NCBI RefSeq assembly: GCF_000455325.1
Contig: NZ_HG322951.1
Coordinates: 547,220-611,219 of the forward strand
Direction of reading: 5' to 3'
Source of the DNA: Mycolicibacterium septicum DSM 44393
GTDB lineage: Bacteria > Actinomycetota > Actinomycetes > Mycobacteriales > Mycobacteriaceae
DNA length: 64,000 bases
The translations under genes were made by a program, and so were the position numbers. The first letter of the stretch is position 1. Each line of letters opens with the position of its first letter. Shown here one piece after another: positions 16,331 through 24,829 of this stretch. The notes beneath the pieces were generated by a model. The model ran no database searches. It had not been told where the DNA came from and saw only the letters and a program-made list of their open reading frames with translations.

Positions 16331-16703
16331 CGGGCAGGGTGAACCAGCCCCACGCCAAGAAGGCGAACATGCCGATGAAGACGATGTCGCCGGCCATGTA
16401 GAGCCACTCGCTGCGACGAAATCTGGTCGTGGCCGCACCAGCCATGAACAGGGCCAGGCCGCAGGCCGCCACCGGGGTCAGTACGGGCGCGATACCCACC
16501 GCGACGGGCAGCACCAGGCCGATCGCACCGACCAGTTTGATCGTCGCGATCGCCGTGAGGTGGCCGTCGCCGAAATCATCGACCCAGTGCTGATTGCTGC
16601 CCAGCGACCGGTACTTCTCCCGGGACATGAACAGCAGGCTGGCCCCGCCTGCCACGTAGGCCGCCGCGGCGATGATGGTGATGATCCACAGGGTGGTGTG
16701 CAT
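16323..16703 (-). CDS. DoxX-like membrane protein
   Basis: 126-residue protein with four hydrophobic segments, as in the DoxX family. A small loop after the first helix carries SREKYRSLGSNQHWVDDFGDGHL, followed by ATIKLVGAIGLVLPV. DoxX proteins are linked to redox or thiol-stress functions in mycobacteria. It is divergent from an ECF sigma factor gene with a SnoaL-like tail; pairing of this sigma type with small DoxX or carboxymuconolactone decarboxylase-like genes is common, so the sigma factor may drive this gene. Confidence 0.8.
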   Translation of the reverse strand: MHTTLWIITIIAAAAYVAGGASLLFMSREKYRSLGSNQHWVDDFGDGHLTAIATIKLVGAIGLVLPVAVGIAPVLTPVAACGLALFMAGAATTRFRRSEWLYMAGDIVFIGMFAFLAWGWFTLPVT

Positions 16704-16715
16704 TCCTCGCTCCGT

Positions 16716-16748
16716 TTCGTGGTTACGTCTGGGCTTCGTGGTTACGTC
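16716..16748. repeat. Direct repeat in doxX/sigma divergent promoter
   Basis: TTCGTGGTTACGTC occurs at 16716-16729 and again at 16735-16748, a 14-base exact repeat with 19-base periodicity. It sits just upstream of the DoxX-like gene start and about 55 bases before the sigma factor start. Nearly two helical turns of spacing would place both copies on the same DNA face, so it may be a regulator or sigma-factor recognition site. Confidence 0.5.
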
Positions 16749-16802
16749 GGGCACTGCCGACTCGTCACTCTTATGACGGATCGGCGCGAGGAGAGGTAAC
16801 CG

Positions 16803-17687
16803 ATGACGCCCGAGGCATCACTGGCCGACACATTCGAGCAACAGCGCCTGCGACTGCTCGCGGTGGCCCACCGCGTCCTCGGCTCACGGGCGGACGCCGA
16901 GGACGCCGTGCAGGAAGCGTGGCTACGCCTGTCTCGTCAAGACGCGGACTCGATCGAGAACGTCGCAGGCTGGCTGACAACTGTGTTGGGCCGCATCTGT
17001 ATCGACATGTTGCGGTCGCGCACCAGCCGCGCCGAGCCGACGCCCACCGCCGACCTTCCCGAACTCGTCGTCACCGAGGACGTCGACTCCCCGGAGGACG
17101 CCGCGGTGCTCGCGGACTCGGTCGGGTTGGCGATGCTGGTCGTGCTGGGATCGCTGCGTCCGGACGAACGCCTGGCGTTCGTCCTGCACGACATGTTTGC
17201 CGTGCCGTTCGCCGACATCGGGCAGATCCTCGACAAGTCGAGCGACGCCGTCAAGATGATGGCCAGCCGCGCGCGCCGGAAGGTGCAGGACGTGCCGCCG
17301 CCCACCAGCGACCGCCGCCGGAAGCAGGAGCAGCGTGAGGTCGTCGACGCCTTCCTCGCCGCCGCCCGTGACGGCGACTTCGACGCACTGCTGCGCGTGC
17401 TCGACCCCGACGTCAGCTGGCAGCGCTACACGGCCGCCGGGGTGACCGTCGGGACCGGATCGGATTCCGTCGTCGCTGCGGTACGACGCGGCCAGGGCAC
17501 CCGCGTCATCGCCCGGAGGGTGTCGGTGAACGGCGAGCCGGGGATCCTGGCGTGGGGGCCGAAGGGTCGTCCGCTCGGCGTGATGGCGTGCTCCGTCGAC
17601 GGGGGCCGGCTAGTCGGGATCGTGTCGATCGTCGATCCACGACGGCTGGCCCGGATGTCGCTGCCCGAGCCGCCTGCCGACGATTAA
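16803..17687 (+). CDS. ECF sigma factor with C-terminal SnoaL-like domain (SigJ/ECF41 type)
   Basis: 294-residue RNA polymerase sigma factor. Region 2 spans about residues 10-75 (AHRVLGSRADAEDAVQEAWLRL and VAGWLTTVLGRICIDMLRSR), and region 4 about 130-175 (RLAFVLHDMFAVPFADIGQIL then SSDAVKMMASRARRKV). A SnoaL-like domain follows from about 185, with DGGRLVGIVSIVDPRRL near the end. ECF41-type factors are regulated by this tail rather than by an anti-sigma factor. GAGGAGAGG precedes the ATG. It is divergent from the DoxX-like gene and 9 bases ahead of an acyl-CoA dehydrogenase gene that may share its transcript. Confidence 0.9.
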   Translation: MTPEASLADTFEQQRLRLLAVAHRVLGSRADAEDAVQEAWLRLSRQDADSIENVAGWLTTVLGRICIDMLRSRTSRAEPTPTADLPELVVTEDVDSPEDAAVLADSVGLAMLVVLGSLRPDERLAFVLHDMFAVPFADIGQILDKSSDAVKMMASRARRKVQDVPPPTSDRRRKQEQREVVDAFLAAARDGDFDALLRVLDPDVSWQRYTAAGVTVGTGSDSVVAAVRRGQGTRVIARRVSVNGEPGILAWGPKGRPLGVMACSVDGGRLVGIVSIVDPRRLARMSLPEPPADD

Positions 17688-17696
17688 CCTGGCGGC

Positions 17697-19406
17697 ATGA
17701 AGTCGACGATCCTCTCGCGGCGCGACCTGGACTTCCTGCTCTACGAGTGGTTGGACGTCGAAAAGCTCACGGCGCTGGACCGCTTCGCCGAACACTCCCG
17801 CGAGACCTTCGACGGTGTGCTGGATCTGTGCGAGCAACTCGCGACCCGTTACTTCGCGCCGCACAACAAGCTCAGTGATGCCAACGAGCCGACGTTCGAC
17901 GGACAGGCCGTCACGCTGATCCCCGACGTGAAAGAGGCGTGGGACGCGTTCGCGGCGGCCGATCTGATCGCCATGGGAATGGACGCCGAGATCGGTGGCG
18001 CGCAGTTGCCGGCCACCGTCGCGCAGGCCGCGTTCGCATGGATCTCCGCGGCGAACGTGTCGACCTCGGGCTATCTGATGCTGACCATCGCCAATGCCAA
18101 CCTGCTGGCCCGTTTCGGCTCGGCCGAGCAGATCGAGACGTTCGTCAAACCCATGCTGGCGGGCCGGTTCTCGGGCACCATGGCGCTGTCGGAGACCCAG
18201 GCCGGATCGTCGCTGGCCGACATCACCACCCGCGCCGAACCGCAGCCCGACGGCAGCTACCGGCTGTTCGGCTCGAAGATGTGGATATCCGGCGCCGAGC
18301 ATGAGCTCACCGAGAACATCGTCAACCTGGTGCTGGCCAAGATTCCCGGTGGCCCGGCCGGCACCAAGGGCATCTCACTGTTCGTCGTGCCGAAGTTGCT
18401 GGCCGACGGCACCCGCAACGGTGTGGCCATCTCCGGGCTGAATCACAAGATGGGCCAACGCGGTATCACCAACACCGTGCTCAACTTCGACGGCGCGGTC
18501 GGCTATCTGGTCGGGGAGCCGCACCGCGGCATCGTCTACATGTTCCACATGATGAACGAGGCCCGCCTCGGAGTCGGGATGGGTGCCGTCGCGCTCGGCT
18601 ACACCGGGTACCTCAAGTCGCTGGAGTACGCGCGCGAGCGCCCGCAGGGCCGGCCGTTGGGCGTCAAGGACCCGTCGACCCCGCAGGTGCCGATCATCGA
18701 GCACGCGGACGTGAAGCGGATGCTGTTGGCGCAGAAGGCCTATGTCGAAGGTGGGCTGGCGCTGGCGCTCTACTGCGCCAAGCTGGTCGATACCGATGAC
18801 ACCGCGGTGCTCGACATCCTCACCCCGATCGCCAAGAGCTGGCCTTCGCAATGGTGCGTGGAGGCCAACAGCCTGGCGATCCAGGTTCACGGCGGTTACG
18901 GCTACACCCGCGAGTACGACGTCGAGCAGCACTACCGCGACAACCGGCTCAACCCGATCCACGAGGGCACCCACGGTATCCAGAGCCTGGACCTGTTGGG
19001 TCGCAAGGTGACCCAGAACGGCGGGGCCGGCCTGGCGGCGCTGGGGGAGCGCATCGCGGCAACCGTCTCGAAGGCCACGGGCGCGGCGCCGGAGTTGGCG
19101 GCCCAGCTCGATGCGTCCTGGCAGCGGCTGGTCGCGGTGACCGGCGCGATGTTCGCCTCCGGTGACATCGAGGCCGCGATGGCCAACAGCGCGGTCTACC
19201 TCGAGGCGTTCGGGCACATCGTGGTGGCATGGATCTGGCTGGAGCAGTACCTGGCCGCCGAAGGGCGCACGGGCGACTTCTATGACGGCAAGCGTCAGGC
19301 CGCCCGGTACTTCTTCCGCTACGAACTGCCCAAGACCGCACCGCAATTGGACCTGCTGGAGAGTCTGGACCGCACCACGCTGGAGATGCGCGACAACTGG
19401 TTCTAG
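17697..19406 (+). CDS. Acyl-CoA dehydrogenase (FadE family)
   Basis: FAD-dependent acyl-CoA dehydrogenase of 569 residues, introducing the alpha-beta double bond of acyl-CoA. FAD/substrate motifs are MALSETQAGSSLADI and YRLFGSKMWISGAEHE. Glu423 in NPIHEGTHGIQSLDLLGRK is the probable catalytic base, typical of the larger FadE5/DmdC-like branch with an extra C-terminal domain (about residues 445-569). The start ATG follows the sigma factor stop by nine bases. Its chain-length specificity is unknown. Confidence 0.92.
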   Translation: MKSTILSRRDLDFLLYEWLDVEKLTALDRFAEHSRETFDGVLDLCEQLATRYFAPHNKLSDANEPTFDGQAVTLIPDVKEAWDAFAAADLIAMGMDAEIGGAQLPATVAQAAFAWISAANVSTSGYLMLTIANANLLARFGSAEQIETFVKPMLAGRFSGTMALSETQAGSSLADITTRAEPQPDGSYRLFGSKMWISGAEHELTENIVNLVLAKIPGGPAGTKGISLFVVPKLLADGTRNGVAISGLNHKMGQRGITNTVLNFDGAVGYLVGEPHRGIVYMFHMMNEARLGVGMGAVALGYTGYLKSLEYARERPQGRPLGVKDPSTPQVPIIEHADVKRMLLAQKAYVEGGLALALYCAKLVDTDDTAVLDILTPIAKSWPSQWCVEANSLAIQVHGGYGYTREYDVEQHYRDNRLNPIHEGTHGIQSLDLLGRKVTQNGGAGLAALGERIAATVSKATGAAPELAAQLDASWQRLVAVTGAMFASGDIEAAMANSAVYLEAFGHIVVAWIWLEQYLAAEGRTGDFYDGKRQAARYFFRYELPKTAPQLDLLESLDRTTLEMRDNWF

Positions 19407-19413
19407 CCCGGGT

Positions 19414-20505
19414 TCAACTCAATTCGATGATCTGGCGCACGGCCCGCCCGTCGGCCAGCTCGTCCATGCCGGAGTTGATCTGATCGAGGGTGATGGTCGA
19501 GGACACCAGCTGCTCGACGGGTAGCCGTCCGGCCCGCCAGAGTTCGACGAACCGCGGGATGTCGCGGGCCGGTACCGCCGAGCCCAGGTAGCTGCCGATC
19601 AGCGACCGGCCCTCGGCCACGAAACCCAACGGTGACACCGAGATTCGGGCGTCCGGACGGGGCAGGCCGACGGTGATGGTGCGACCGCCCGGCCCGGTGA
19701 GTGCGATCGAGGTTTCCAACGCGGCGGGGTGGCCCGCGGCTTCGATCACCACGTCGGCCTTGAGATCGGCGGCCTGCTCGGGGGTGTAGGCCTCGTGCAC
19801 GCCGAGCTCGCGCGCCCGGGCCAGCTTGTCCGGCAGCTGGTCCACGCCGATGACGCGGACGCCGTCGTGGGCGAGCGCGGTCAGGGCCGCCGCCATGCCG
19901 ACACCGCCCAGGCCGACCACTGCCACGGTCTGGCCGGCCCGCGGCGTGCCGACGTTCAGAACGGCGCCGCCGCCGGTGAGCACCGCGCAGCCCAACAGCG
20001 AGGCCACCGTGGCGGGGACATCATCCGGGACGGGCACCACCGACCGGCGGTCGACGACGGCGTAGGTGGCGAAGCCGGATACCCCGAGGTGGTGGAACAC
20101 CGGTTGGCCGTCGCGGGTCAGCCGGATGTCGCCGTTCATCAACGTGCCCGCGCCGTTGGCGGCCGATCCGGGACCGCAGGGTGTCAGGCCGTCGGTGGCA
20201 CACGCGGGGCAATCCCCGCAGCGCGGCAGGAACGTCATCACCACCCGTTGGCCCACCGGCAGATCGGTGTCACCCGCTTCGACGATCCCGGCGGCCTCAT
20301 GCCCAAGGAGCATCGGGACCGGGCGTACCCGGTTGCCGTCGACGACGGACAGATCGGAGTGGCACAGCCCCGCGGCCTCGATGCGCACCAGCAGTTCGCC
20401 CGGGCCGGGTTCGGCGAGGTCAAGGTCGCTCACCCGGATCGGCTGCGACGTGGCGTACGGGCGGGAGAGGCCGATGTGCTCAAGGACGGCTCCGCGGATC
20501 TTCAT
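19414..20505 (-). CDS. Zinc-dependent alcohol dehydrogenase, AdhE1 (Rv0162c)-like
   Basis: Medium-chain zinc alcohol dehydrogenase of 363 residues. Catalytic zinc ligands are in GLCHSDLSV and GHEAAGIVE, with a structural zinc cluster CGDCPACATDGLTPC and cofactor loop VVGLGGVGMAAALTAL. It converges on the acyl-CoA dehydrogenase gene and is divergent from a thioesterase gene. This placement next to a thioesterase, an SRPBCC gene and the mce1 locus matches the M. tuberculosis order Rv0162c-Rv0163-Rv0164. The ATG is used; a GTG two codons upstream is possible. Substrate unknown. Confidence 0.9.
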   Translation of the reverse strand: MKIRGAVLEHIGLSRPYATSQPIRVSDLDLAEPGPGELLVRIEAAGLCHSDLSVVDGNRVRPVPMLLGHEAAGIVEAGDTDLPVGQRVVMTFLPRCGDCPACATDGLTPCGPGSAANGAGTLMNGDIRLTRDGQPVFHHLGVSGFATYAVVDRRSVVPVPDDVPATVASLLGCAVLTGGGAVLNVGTPRAGQTVAVVGLGGVGMAAALTALAHDGVRVIGVDQLPDKLARARELGVHEAYTPEQAADLKADVVIEAAGHPAALETSIALTGPGGRTITVGLPRPDARISVSPLGFVAEGRSLIGSYLGSAVPARDIPRFVELWRAGRLPVEQLVSSTITLDQINSGMDELADGRAVRQIIELS

Positions 20506-20541
20506 GGGCACCAGCCTGTCACCTGGTGTCAGACTTCAGCC

Positions 20542-21006
20542 ATGACCGACGCTGCCGACCTGACCCGCGAGGACTTTCCGCTGCACTGGCCGGTGCTGAC
20601 CCGATGGACCGACAACGACATGTTCGGCCACCTCAACAACGCCGTGTACTACGAACTGTTCGACACCGCGATCAACGCCTGGATCAACACCAACTGCGAC
20701 GTCGACCCGGTCAACGCACCCTGGCTCGGTGTGGTCGCCGAGTCCGGGTGCCGCTACTTCGCGGAGTTGAAGTTCCCCGACCCGTTGGTGGTCGGTCTGG
20801 CGGTGGCCCGGCTGGGGAACAGCAGCGTCACCTACCGGCTCGGATTGTTCGAGCCGGATGGGCCGGTGGCGGCGGTGGGCCACTGGGTGCATGTCTACGT
20901 GGACCGGACCACGCGCCGGCCGGTACCGATTCCCGACGTGATCCGCGATCTGCTGCAGTCGATATCATCGCCGGATGCCACTCGTGAGCAAGACCGTCGA
21001 GGTTGA
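20542..21006 (+). CDS. Hotdog-fold acyl-CoA thioesterase (Rv0163-like)
   Basis: 154-residue thioesterase of the 4-hydroxybenzoyl-CoA thioesterase type. The signature RWTDNDMFGHLNNAVYYELFD at residues 21-41 includes the active-site Asp region, followed by the long helix and the strand GHWVHVYVDRTTRRPVPIP. The start is the first ATG of the gene; longer in-frame extensions are antisense to adhE1. It overlaps the SRPBCC gene by 32 bases, so the two are coupled. It probably hydrolyses acyl-CoA to acid and CoA. Confidence 0.88.
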   Translation: MTDAADLTREDFPLHWPVLTRWTDNDMFGHLNNAVYYELFDTAINAWINTNCDVDPVNAPWLGVVAESGCRYFAELKFPDPLVVGLAVARLGNSSVTYRLGLFEPDGPVAAVGHWVHVYVDRTTRRPVPIPDVIRDLLQSISSPDATREQDRRG

Positions 21007-21415
21007 TGCCCCTGCCGACAAGATCATGGCGATCGTCGGTGATTTCGAGGCCTATCCGCAGTGGAACCCCGAGATCAAGGGCTGCTGGATTCTGGCCCGC
21101 TACGACGACGGCCGGCCCAGCCAGCTGCGTATGGACGTCGAGATCCAGGGTCAGTCCGGCACCTTCATCAATGCGGTCTACTACCCCGCCGAGAACCAGA
21201 TCTACACCGTGCTGCAGCAGGGGGACCACTTCACCAAGCAGGAACAGCGGTTCTCTGTCGTCCCCCTCGGGCCCGACAGCACGCTGCTTCAGGTCGACCT
21301 CGAGGTCGAGGTCAAGCTGCCGATCCCGGCCATGATGGTCAAGAAGCTCATCGGCGACACCCTCGACCACCTGGCCAACGCCCTCATCGCCAGGGTGCAG
21401 CAGCTGTCCGCTTAG
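20975..21415 (+). CDS. SRPBCC (polyketide cyclase/START-like) protein, Rv0164/TB18.5-like
   Basis: 146-residue START-like lipid- or ligand-binding fold protein. It opens with VSKTVEVDAPADKIMAIVGDFEAYPQWNPEIKG, the standard SRPBCC beginning, and ends in a long amphipathic helix KKLIGDTLDHLANALIARVQ. It corresponds in position to the M. tuberculosis antigen TB18.5. It is translationally coupled to the thioesterase and overlaps the end of the convergent HTH-like gene by four bases. It may bind a hydrophobic intermediate; the ligand is unknown. Confidence 0.85.
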   Translation: MPLVSKTVEVDAPADKIMAIVGDFEAYPQWNPEIKGCWILARYDDGRPSQLRMDVEIQGQSGTFINAVYYPAENQIYTVLQQGDHFTKQEQRFSVVPLGPDSTLLQVDLEVEVKLPIPAMMVKKLIGDTLDHLANALIARVQQLSA

Positions 21416-21714
21416 GCCGCGCGATCGGCTGCTGCCGCCCGCAGCTCGAGTACGCGATTGCGGATGCGGTACTCGGTGGACCGAGGCATCTCGGCCGGCC
21501 GGTATCGGCCGTGCCTGATCCGGTAGACCCGGCCGTGGTTCATCTCCCACCGCAGGGCGTCGGAGATCGCCTTCGAGGGGCGCCCAGCGGTGGTGAACCC
21601 CTGGTCCTCGAGCGCGTCGACCAGATCGGCCACCGATTGTGCGCCGTGCTGCAGCAGCTGCATGGTGAGCACGTAGCGGAGGTTGGTGCCGCGCAGCAGG
21701 AGTTTGTCCGCCAT
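21412..21714 (-). CDS. Small winged-helix-like conserved protein
   Basis: 100-residue basic protein starting MADKLLLRGTNLRYVLTMQLL. The segment QSVADLVDALEDQGF, then GRPSKAISDALRWEMNHGRVYRIRHGRYRP, has the look of a winged helix with a wing rich in Arg, Tyr and Gly, as in mycobacterial regulators of replacement-type HTH families. Function unknown. Upstream lies a 465-base gene-free region rich in AGCGACA/TGTCGCT heptamers, which are candidate binding sites. A longer in-frame start 42 codons upstream is unlikely because composition changes there. Confidence 0.7.
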   Translation of the reverse strand: MADKLLLRGTNLRYVLTMQLLQHGAQSVADLVDALEDQGFTTAGRPSKAISDALRWEMNHGRVYRIRHGRYRPAEMPRSTEYRIRNRVLELRAAAADRAA

Positions 21715-22179
21715 GGCGTCACGGTGCCAGCAGGGTATGACAGTCCCCCCGTTCACCGATTTCGGACGGATATCCGAGGTGCCCGGCTGCGAGCGACAAT
21801 TCAGCGACAGTCGCCACGTCGGCATCACGCGCCTCGTCAAACCCGTTGGCGCTGAACATTTTTGCCACTATCGCACCTCTGGCATCGCGTGCCTCAGATG
21901 TTCAATGCCCGACTAACAGCGACTCTGTCGCTGATAGGTGGGCAACCCGAAAAGCGTTACGCATGAGGTTGGCTTTGCCTGGAGTGACGCGAGTATGGAT
22001 GGCATCTGTGACCGGAGATGCCAACGGTGTGCCTGAGGCGATTGTCGCTCGATGTCGCTGACAGCCGGGCAGGTCGGACATCGATTTCGCGCCACGACAC
22101 ACCGGCGAAGCCGCGCCGACACGCCGACGCGGGGACCGGCGCCGGAATGCCTGACACCCCGGAGCTGAGCACTCAGCCG
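21715..22179. other. 465-base gene-free region with repeated AGCGACA/TGTCGCT heptamers
   Basis: No convincing gene is seen. The heptamer AGCGACA or its complement occurs at 21792, 21803, 21926, 22043 and 22053, with a near copy at 21918. The copies at 21917-21933 form a hairpin CAGCGA-CTCTG-TCGCTG. The region is somewhat lower in GC and lies between the small HTH-like gene and the 3' end of mce1R. It may be an operator cluster or the remnant of a lost gene. Confidence 0.5.
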
Positions 22180-22923
22180 TCAGTCCCACATCCCGATGTC
22201 GTCGAGCCGCGCGATGAGCCGTTGGGCAGCATCGGTGAACTGGTTCGCATTGAGCTCCACTGCTGCGGTCGCATCCCGCCGGCGCAGCGCGTCGATCAGC
22301 AGCCGGTGGTTCTCCACGGCCTCGGTGCCCCACTTCGGATCGGTCGAATAGATGAGGGCGGGCAGGTACCGCGCGACGTGCAGCAGGAACCAGGCCAGCT
22401 TGATGCGGCCGCTGGCATGGTTGAACGCCCGGTGGAAGGTGAACTCGGCGGACGAGATCGCCACGGGATCGTGATCCTTGACCGCGGCCGCGAGCTCGGC
22501 GTTGAGCTGTTCCAGCTCGTCGATCTCGGCCGGGGTGATGCGGGTTGTAGCGGTGGCGGCGAGCTCCCGCGCGATGGTGGCCTGCAACCAGAAGATGTCT
22601 TCGACGTCGGCGCGGGTGAGGGGTACCACGACGTGTCCGCGGTTGGGCTCCAGCTGCACCATGCCCTCGCCGCGCAGTGTGCGCAGTGCCTCCCGCACGG
22701 GGGTGATGCTCACCCCGAGTGCCGCGGCGGTCTCGTCGAGACGGATGAACGTCCCGGGCCGCAGGACACCGGTCATGATCTCGGCCCGGAGCTGGGCGGC
22801 CACCTCGTCGGAAAGTTGCTCGCGCCGTCCCCCGCGACGACGTTGCACGGCCACTCTGGCAGGTGCATTCACGGGAATCCGGTCGCCTTTCTGGTGGGCT
22901 TGTCGCCGAGGCGCCGAGGCCAT
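22180..22923 (-). CDS. mce1R: GntR/FadR-family repressor of the mce1 operon
   Basis: Mce1R-type regulator of 247 residues, divergent from fadD5 as in M. tuberculosis (Rv0165c). The N-terminal winged HTH spans about residues 33-105: LSDEVAAQLRAEIMTGVLRPGTFI, then LDETAAALGVSITPVREALRTL. A helical FCD effector domain follows with EFTFHRAFNHASG and the metal-site-like ENHRLLIDAL. In M. tuberculosis Mce1R represses mce1; a fatty-acyl effector is likely. The start is uncertain: an ATG is used, but a GTG 17 codons further in would also fit. Upstream in-frame sequence is antisense to fadD5. Confidence 0.9.
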   Translation of the reverse strand: MASAPRRQAHQKGDRIPVNAPARVAVQRRRGGRREQLSDEVAAQLRAEIMTGVLRPGTFIRLDETAAALGVSITPVREALRTLRGEGMVQLEPNRGHVVVPLTRADVEDIFWLQATIARELAATATTRITPAEIDELEQLNAELAAAVKDHDPVAISSAEFTFHRAFNHASGRIKLAWFLLHVARYLPALIYSTDPKWGTEAVENHRLLIDALRRRDATAAVELNANQFTDAAQRLIARLDDIGMWD

Positions 22924-22946
22924 AGTGTGACCGGGGCAACCCCATG

Positions 22947-22956
22947 TTTGATCAAA
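22947..22956. promoter_or_regulatory. Palindrome in mce1R-fadD5 promoter, candidate Mce1R operator
   Basis: TTTGATCAAA is a perfect 10-base palindrome in an AT-rich patch of the 75-base divergent gap, flanked by ATG and TAT. FadR-family regulators bind short dyads in such positions. A second small dyad GGGG-CAA-CCCC lies at about 22933-22943. Assignment to Mce1R is inference. Confidence 0.45.
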
Positions 22957-22998
22957 TATAAAATTCGTGCAACTCGATACCGATGGAGTGCAGATCCG

Positions 22999-24588
22999 TT
23001 GACTGCCGAGCCGTTCCCCACTGAGCAGCCATACCTGGCCCGTCGTCAGAACTGGGCCAATCAACTGACCCGGCATGCCCTCATGCAGCCCGACAAGACC
23101 GCCCTGCGGTTCCTGGGGCACACCACCACGTGGGGCGAGCTCGACCACCGGGTGACCAAGCTGGCCGGCGCACTGAGCCGGCGCGGAGTCGGCTTCGGTG
23201 ACCGGGTGCTGATCCTGATGCTGAACCGGCCCGAGTTCATCGAGGCGATGCTGGCGGCCAACAAGCTCGGCGCCATCGCGGTGCCCGTGAACTTCCGGAT
23301 GACCCCGCCCGAGGTGGCCTTCCTGGTCAGCGATTGCGCGGCCCGTGTCATCGTCACCGAGCCCGTCCTCGCCGGAGTCGCCACGGCGGTACGCGATCTC
23401 GATGCCACGCTGTCGACGGTCGTCGTCGCCGACGCCCCAACGGAAGACGGCGTCCTCGGCTTCGAGGACCTGATCGCCGAAGACGGCGAGCCCGCGCAAC
23501 CGGTTGACATCCCCAGCGATGCCCCCGCCCTGATCATGTACACCTCGGGCACCACCGGCCGGCCCAAGGGCGCGGTGCTGACCCACGCCAACCTCGCCGG
23601 GCAGGGCATGACCAACCTGTTCACCACCGGCGTCGACATCAACAACGATGTCGGCTTCATCGGCGTCCCGCTGTTCCACATCGCCGGCGTCGCGGGAAAC
23701 GTGAACACGGGTCTGACCCTCGGACTGCCCACGGTGCTCTATCCGCTCGGCGCCTTCGATCCGGGTGCACTGCTCGACGTGCTGGCGGCCGAGAAGGTGA
23801 CGGCGATCTTCCTGGTGCCCGCGCAGTGGCAGGCGGTTTGCGCTGAGCAGAAAGCCAATCCGCGCGATCTTTGCCTGCGGGCCCTGTCATGGGGCGCTGC
23901 GCCGGCCTCGGACACCTTGCTACGTGCAATGGCCGAGACCTTCCCCGGCAGCCAGATCCTTGCTGCGTTCGGTCAGACCGAGATGTCCCCGGTTACCTGC
24001 ATGTTGTTGGCGGACGACGCAATTCGCAAGCTCGGTTCGGTCGGTCAGGTCATCCCCACCGTCTCGGCTCGCATCGTGGACGAGAACATGAACGACGTCC
24101 CCGTCGGCGATGTCGGCGAGATCGTCTACCGCGCCCCAACTTTGATGGCCGGCTACTGGAACAACCCCAAGGCCACGGCCGAGGCGTTCGCCGGCGGCTG
24201 GTTCCACTCCGGTGATCTGGTCCGTCAGGACGAGGAGGGCTACATCTGGGTCGTCGACCGCAAGAAGGACATGATCATCTCCGGCGGCGAGAACATCTAC
24301 TGCGCCGAGGTCGAGAACGTCCTCGCAGGTCACCCAGCCATCACCGAGGTCGCCGTGATCGGCCGGCATGACGAGAAATGGGGCGAGGTTCCGGTTGCGG
24401 TGGTCGCTCTCACCAGAGGCGACGTATTGAATCTCGGGGATCTCGACGGGTTCCTCACCGAACGCCTGGCGCGCTACAAGCACCCGAAGGCGCTCGAGAT
24501 CGTCGACGCTCTGCCCCGCAACCCCTCGGGCAAGGTACTCAAGACCGAACTCAGGGAGCGGTTCGGGTCGCCCATCAACGCCCAATAG
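22999..24588 (+). CDS. fadD5: Fatty-acid-CoA ligase FadD5
   Basis: ATP-dependent acyl-CoA synthetase of 529 residues that activates imported fatty acids; first gene of the mce1 operon. Motifs: AMP-binding P-loop YTSGTTGRPKG near residue 180, GQTEMSP, the hinge DRKKDMIISGGENIY, and the catalytic Lys512 in NPSGKVLK. Many stretches (PYLARRQNW, FLVPAQWQAVC, RYKHPKALEIVDALPRNP) match the M. tuberculosis FadD5 sequence as remembered. The start is a TTG with GGAG ten bases upstream; the frame is open much further upstream but is antisense to mce1R there. Confidence 0.95.
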   Translation: MTAEPFPTEQPYLARRQNWANQLTRHALMQPDKTALRFLGHTTTWGELDHRVTKLAGALSRRGVGFGDRVLILMLNRPEFIEAMLAANKLGAIAVPVNFRMTPPEVAFLVSDCAARVIVTEPVLAGVATAVRDLDATLSTVVVADAPTEDGVLGFEDLIAEDGEPAQPVDIPSDAPALIMYTSGTTGRPKGAVLTHANLAGQGMTNLFTTGVDINNDVGFIGVPLFHIAGVAGNVNTGLTLGLPTVLYPLGAFDPGALLDVLAAEKVTAIFLVPAQWQAVCAEQKANPRDLCLRALSWGAAPASDTLLRAMAETFPGSQILAAFGQTEMSPVTCMLLADDAIRKLGSVGQVIPTVSARIVDENMNDVPVGDVGEIVYRAPTLMAGYWNNPKATAEAFAGGWFHSGDLVRQDEEGYIWVVDRKKDMIISGGENIYCAEVENVLAGHPAITEVAVIGRHDEKWGEVPVAVVALTRGDVLNLGDLDGFLTERLARYKHPKALEIVDALPRNPSGKVLKTELRERFGSPINAQ

Positions 24589-24829
24589 GGTTGACGGTTG
24601 CGAAAGTAACTCCGCGTCAACGGTTTCTGCAGGTCGCGGCGAAAGTTTGCTGTCTTTGCACGCCCTTGTTAACGGTTGATGGCACAATCCACCCGATGCA
24701 GTGCACGGCCCGGTTTCTATCGGGTACAGTCCGGTGGTCTCAATTACTACTCGTGAGTAGGGAGAGACGGATCACACAAGTTGACAGGCGACGAGGAGGG
24801 GGCGTGCGACACGTCCAGGGGGCGCAGCG
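24589..24829. promoter_or_regulatory. Intergenic region within mce1 operon with dyads
   Basis: The 241 bases between fadD5 and yrbE1A are long for an operon whose other junctions overlap. They hold a dyad GTTGACG (24590-24596) / CGTCAAC (24615-24621) and a tight dyad CTACTC-GT-GAGTAG at 24747-24760. An internal promoter or regulatory site for the transporter part of the operon is plausible; no clear -10/-35 pair could be fixed. Confidence 0.4.

Noticed and set aside
22018..22998. In-frame 327-codon N-terminal extension of FadD5
   Set aside because: It is antisense to mce1R and continues through the promoter; FadD5 homology begins at the TTG near 22999.
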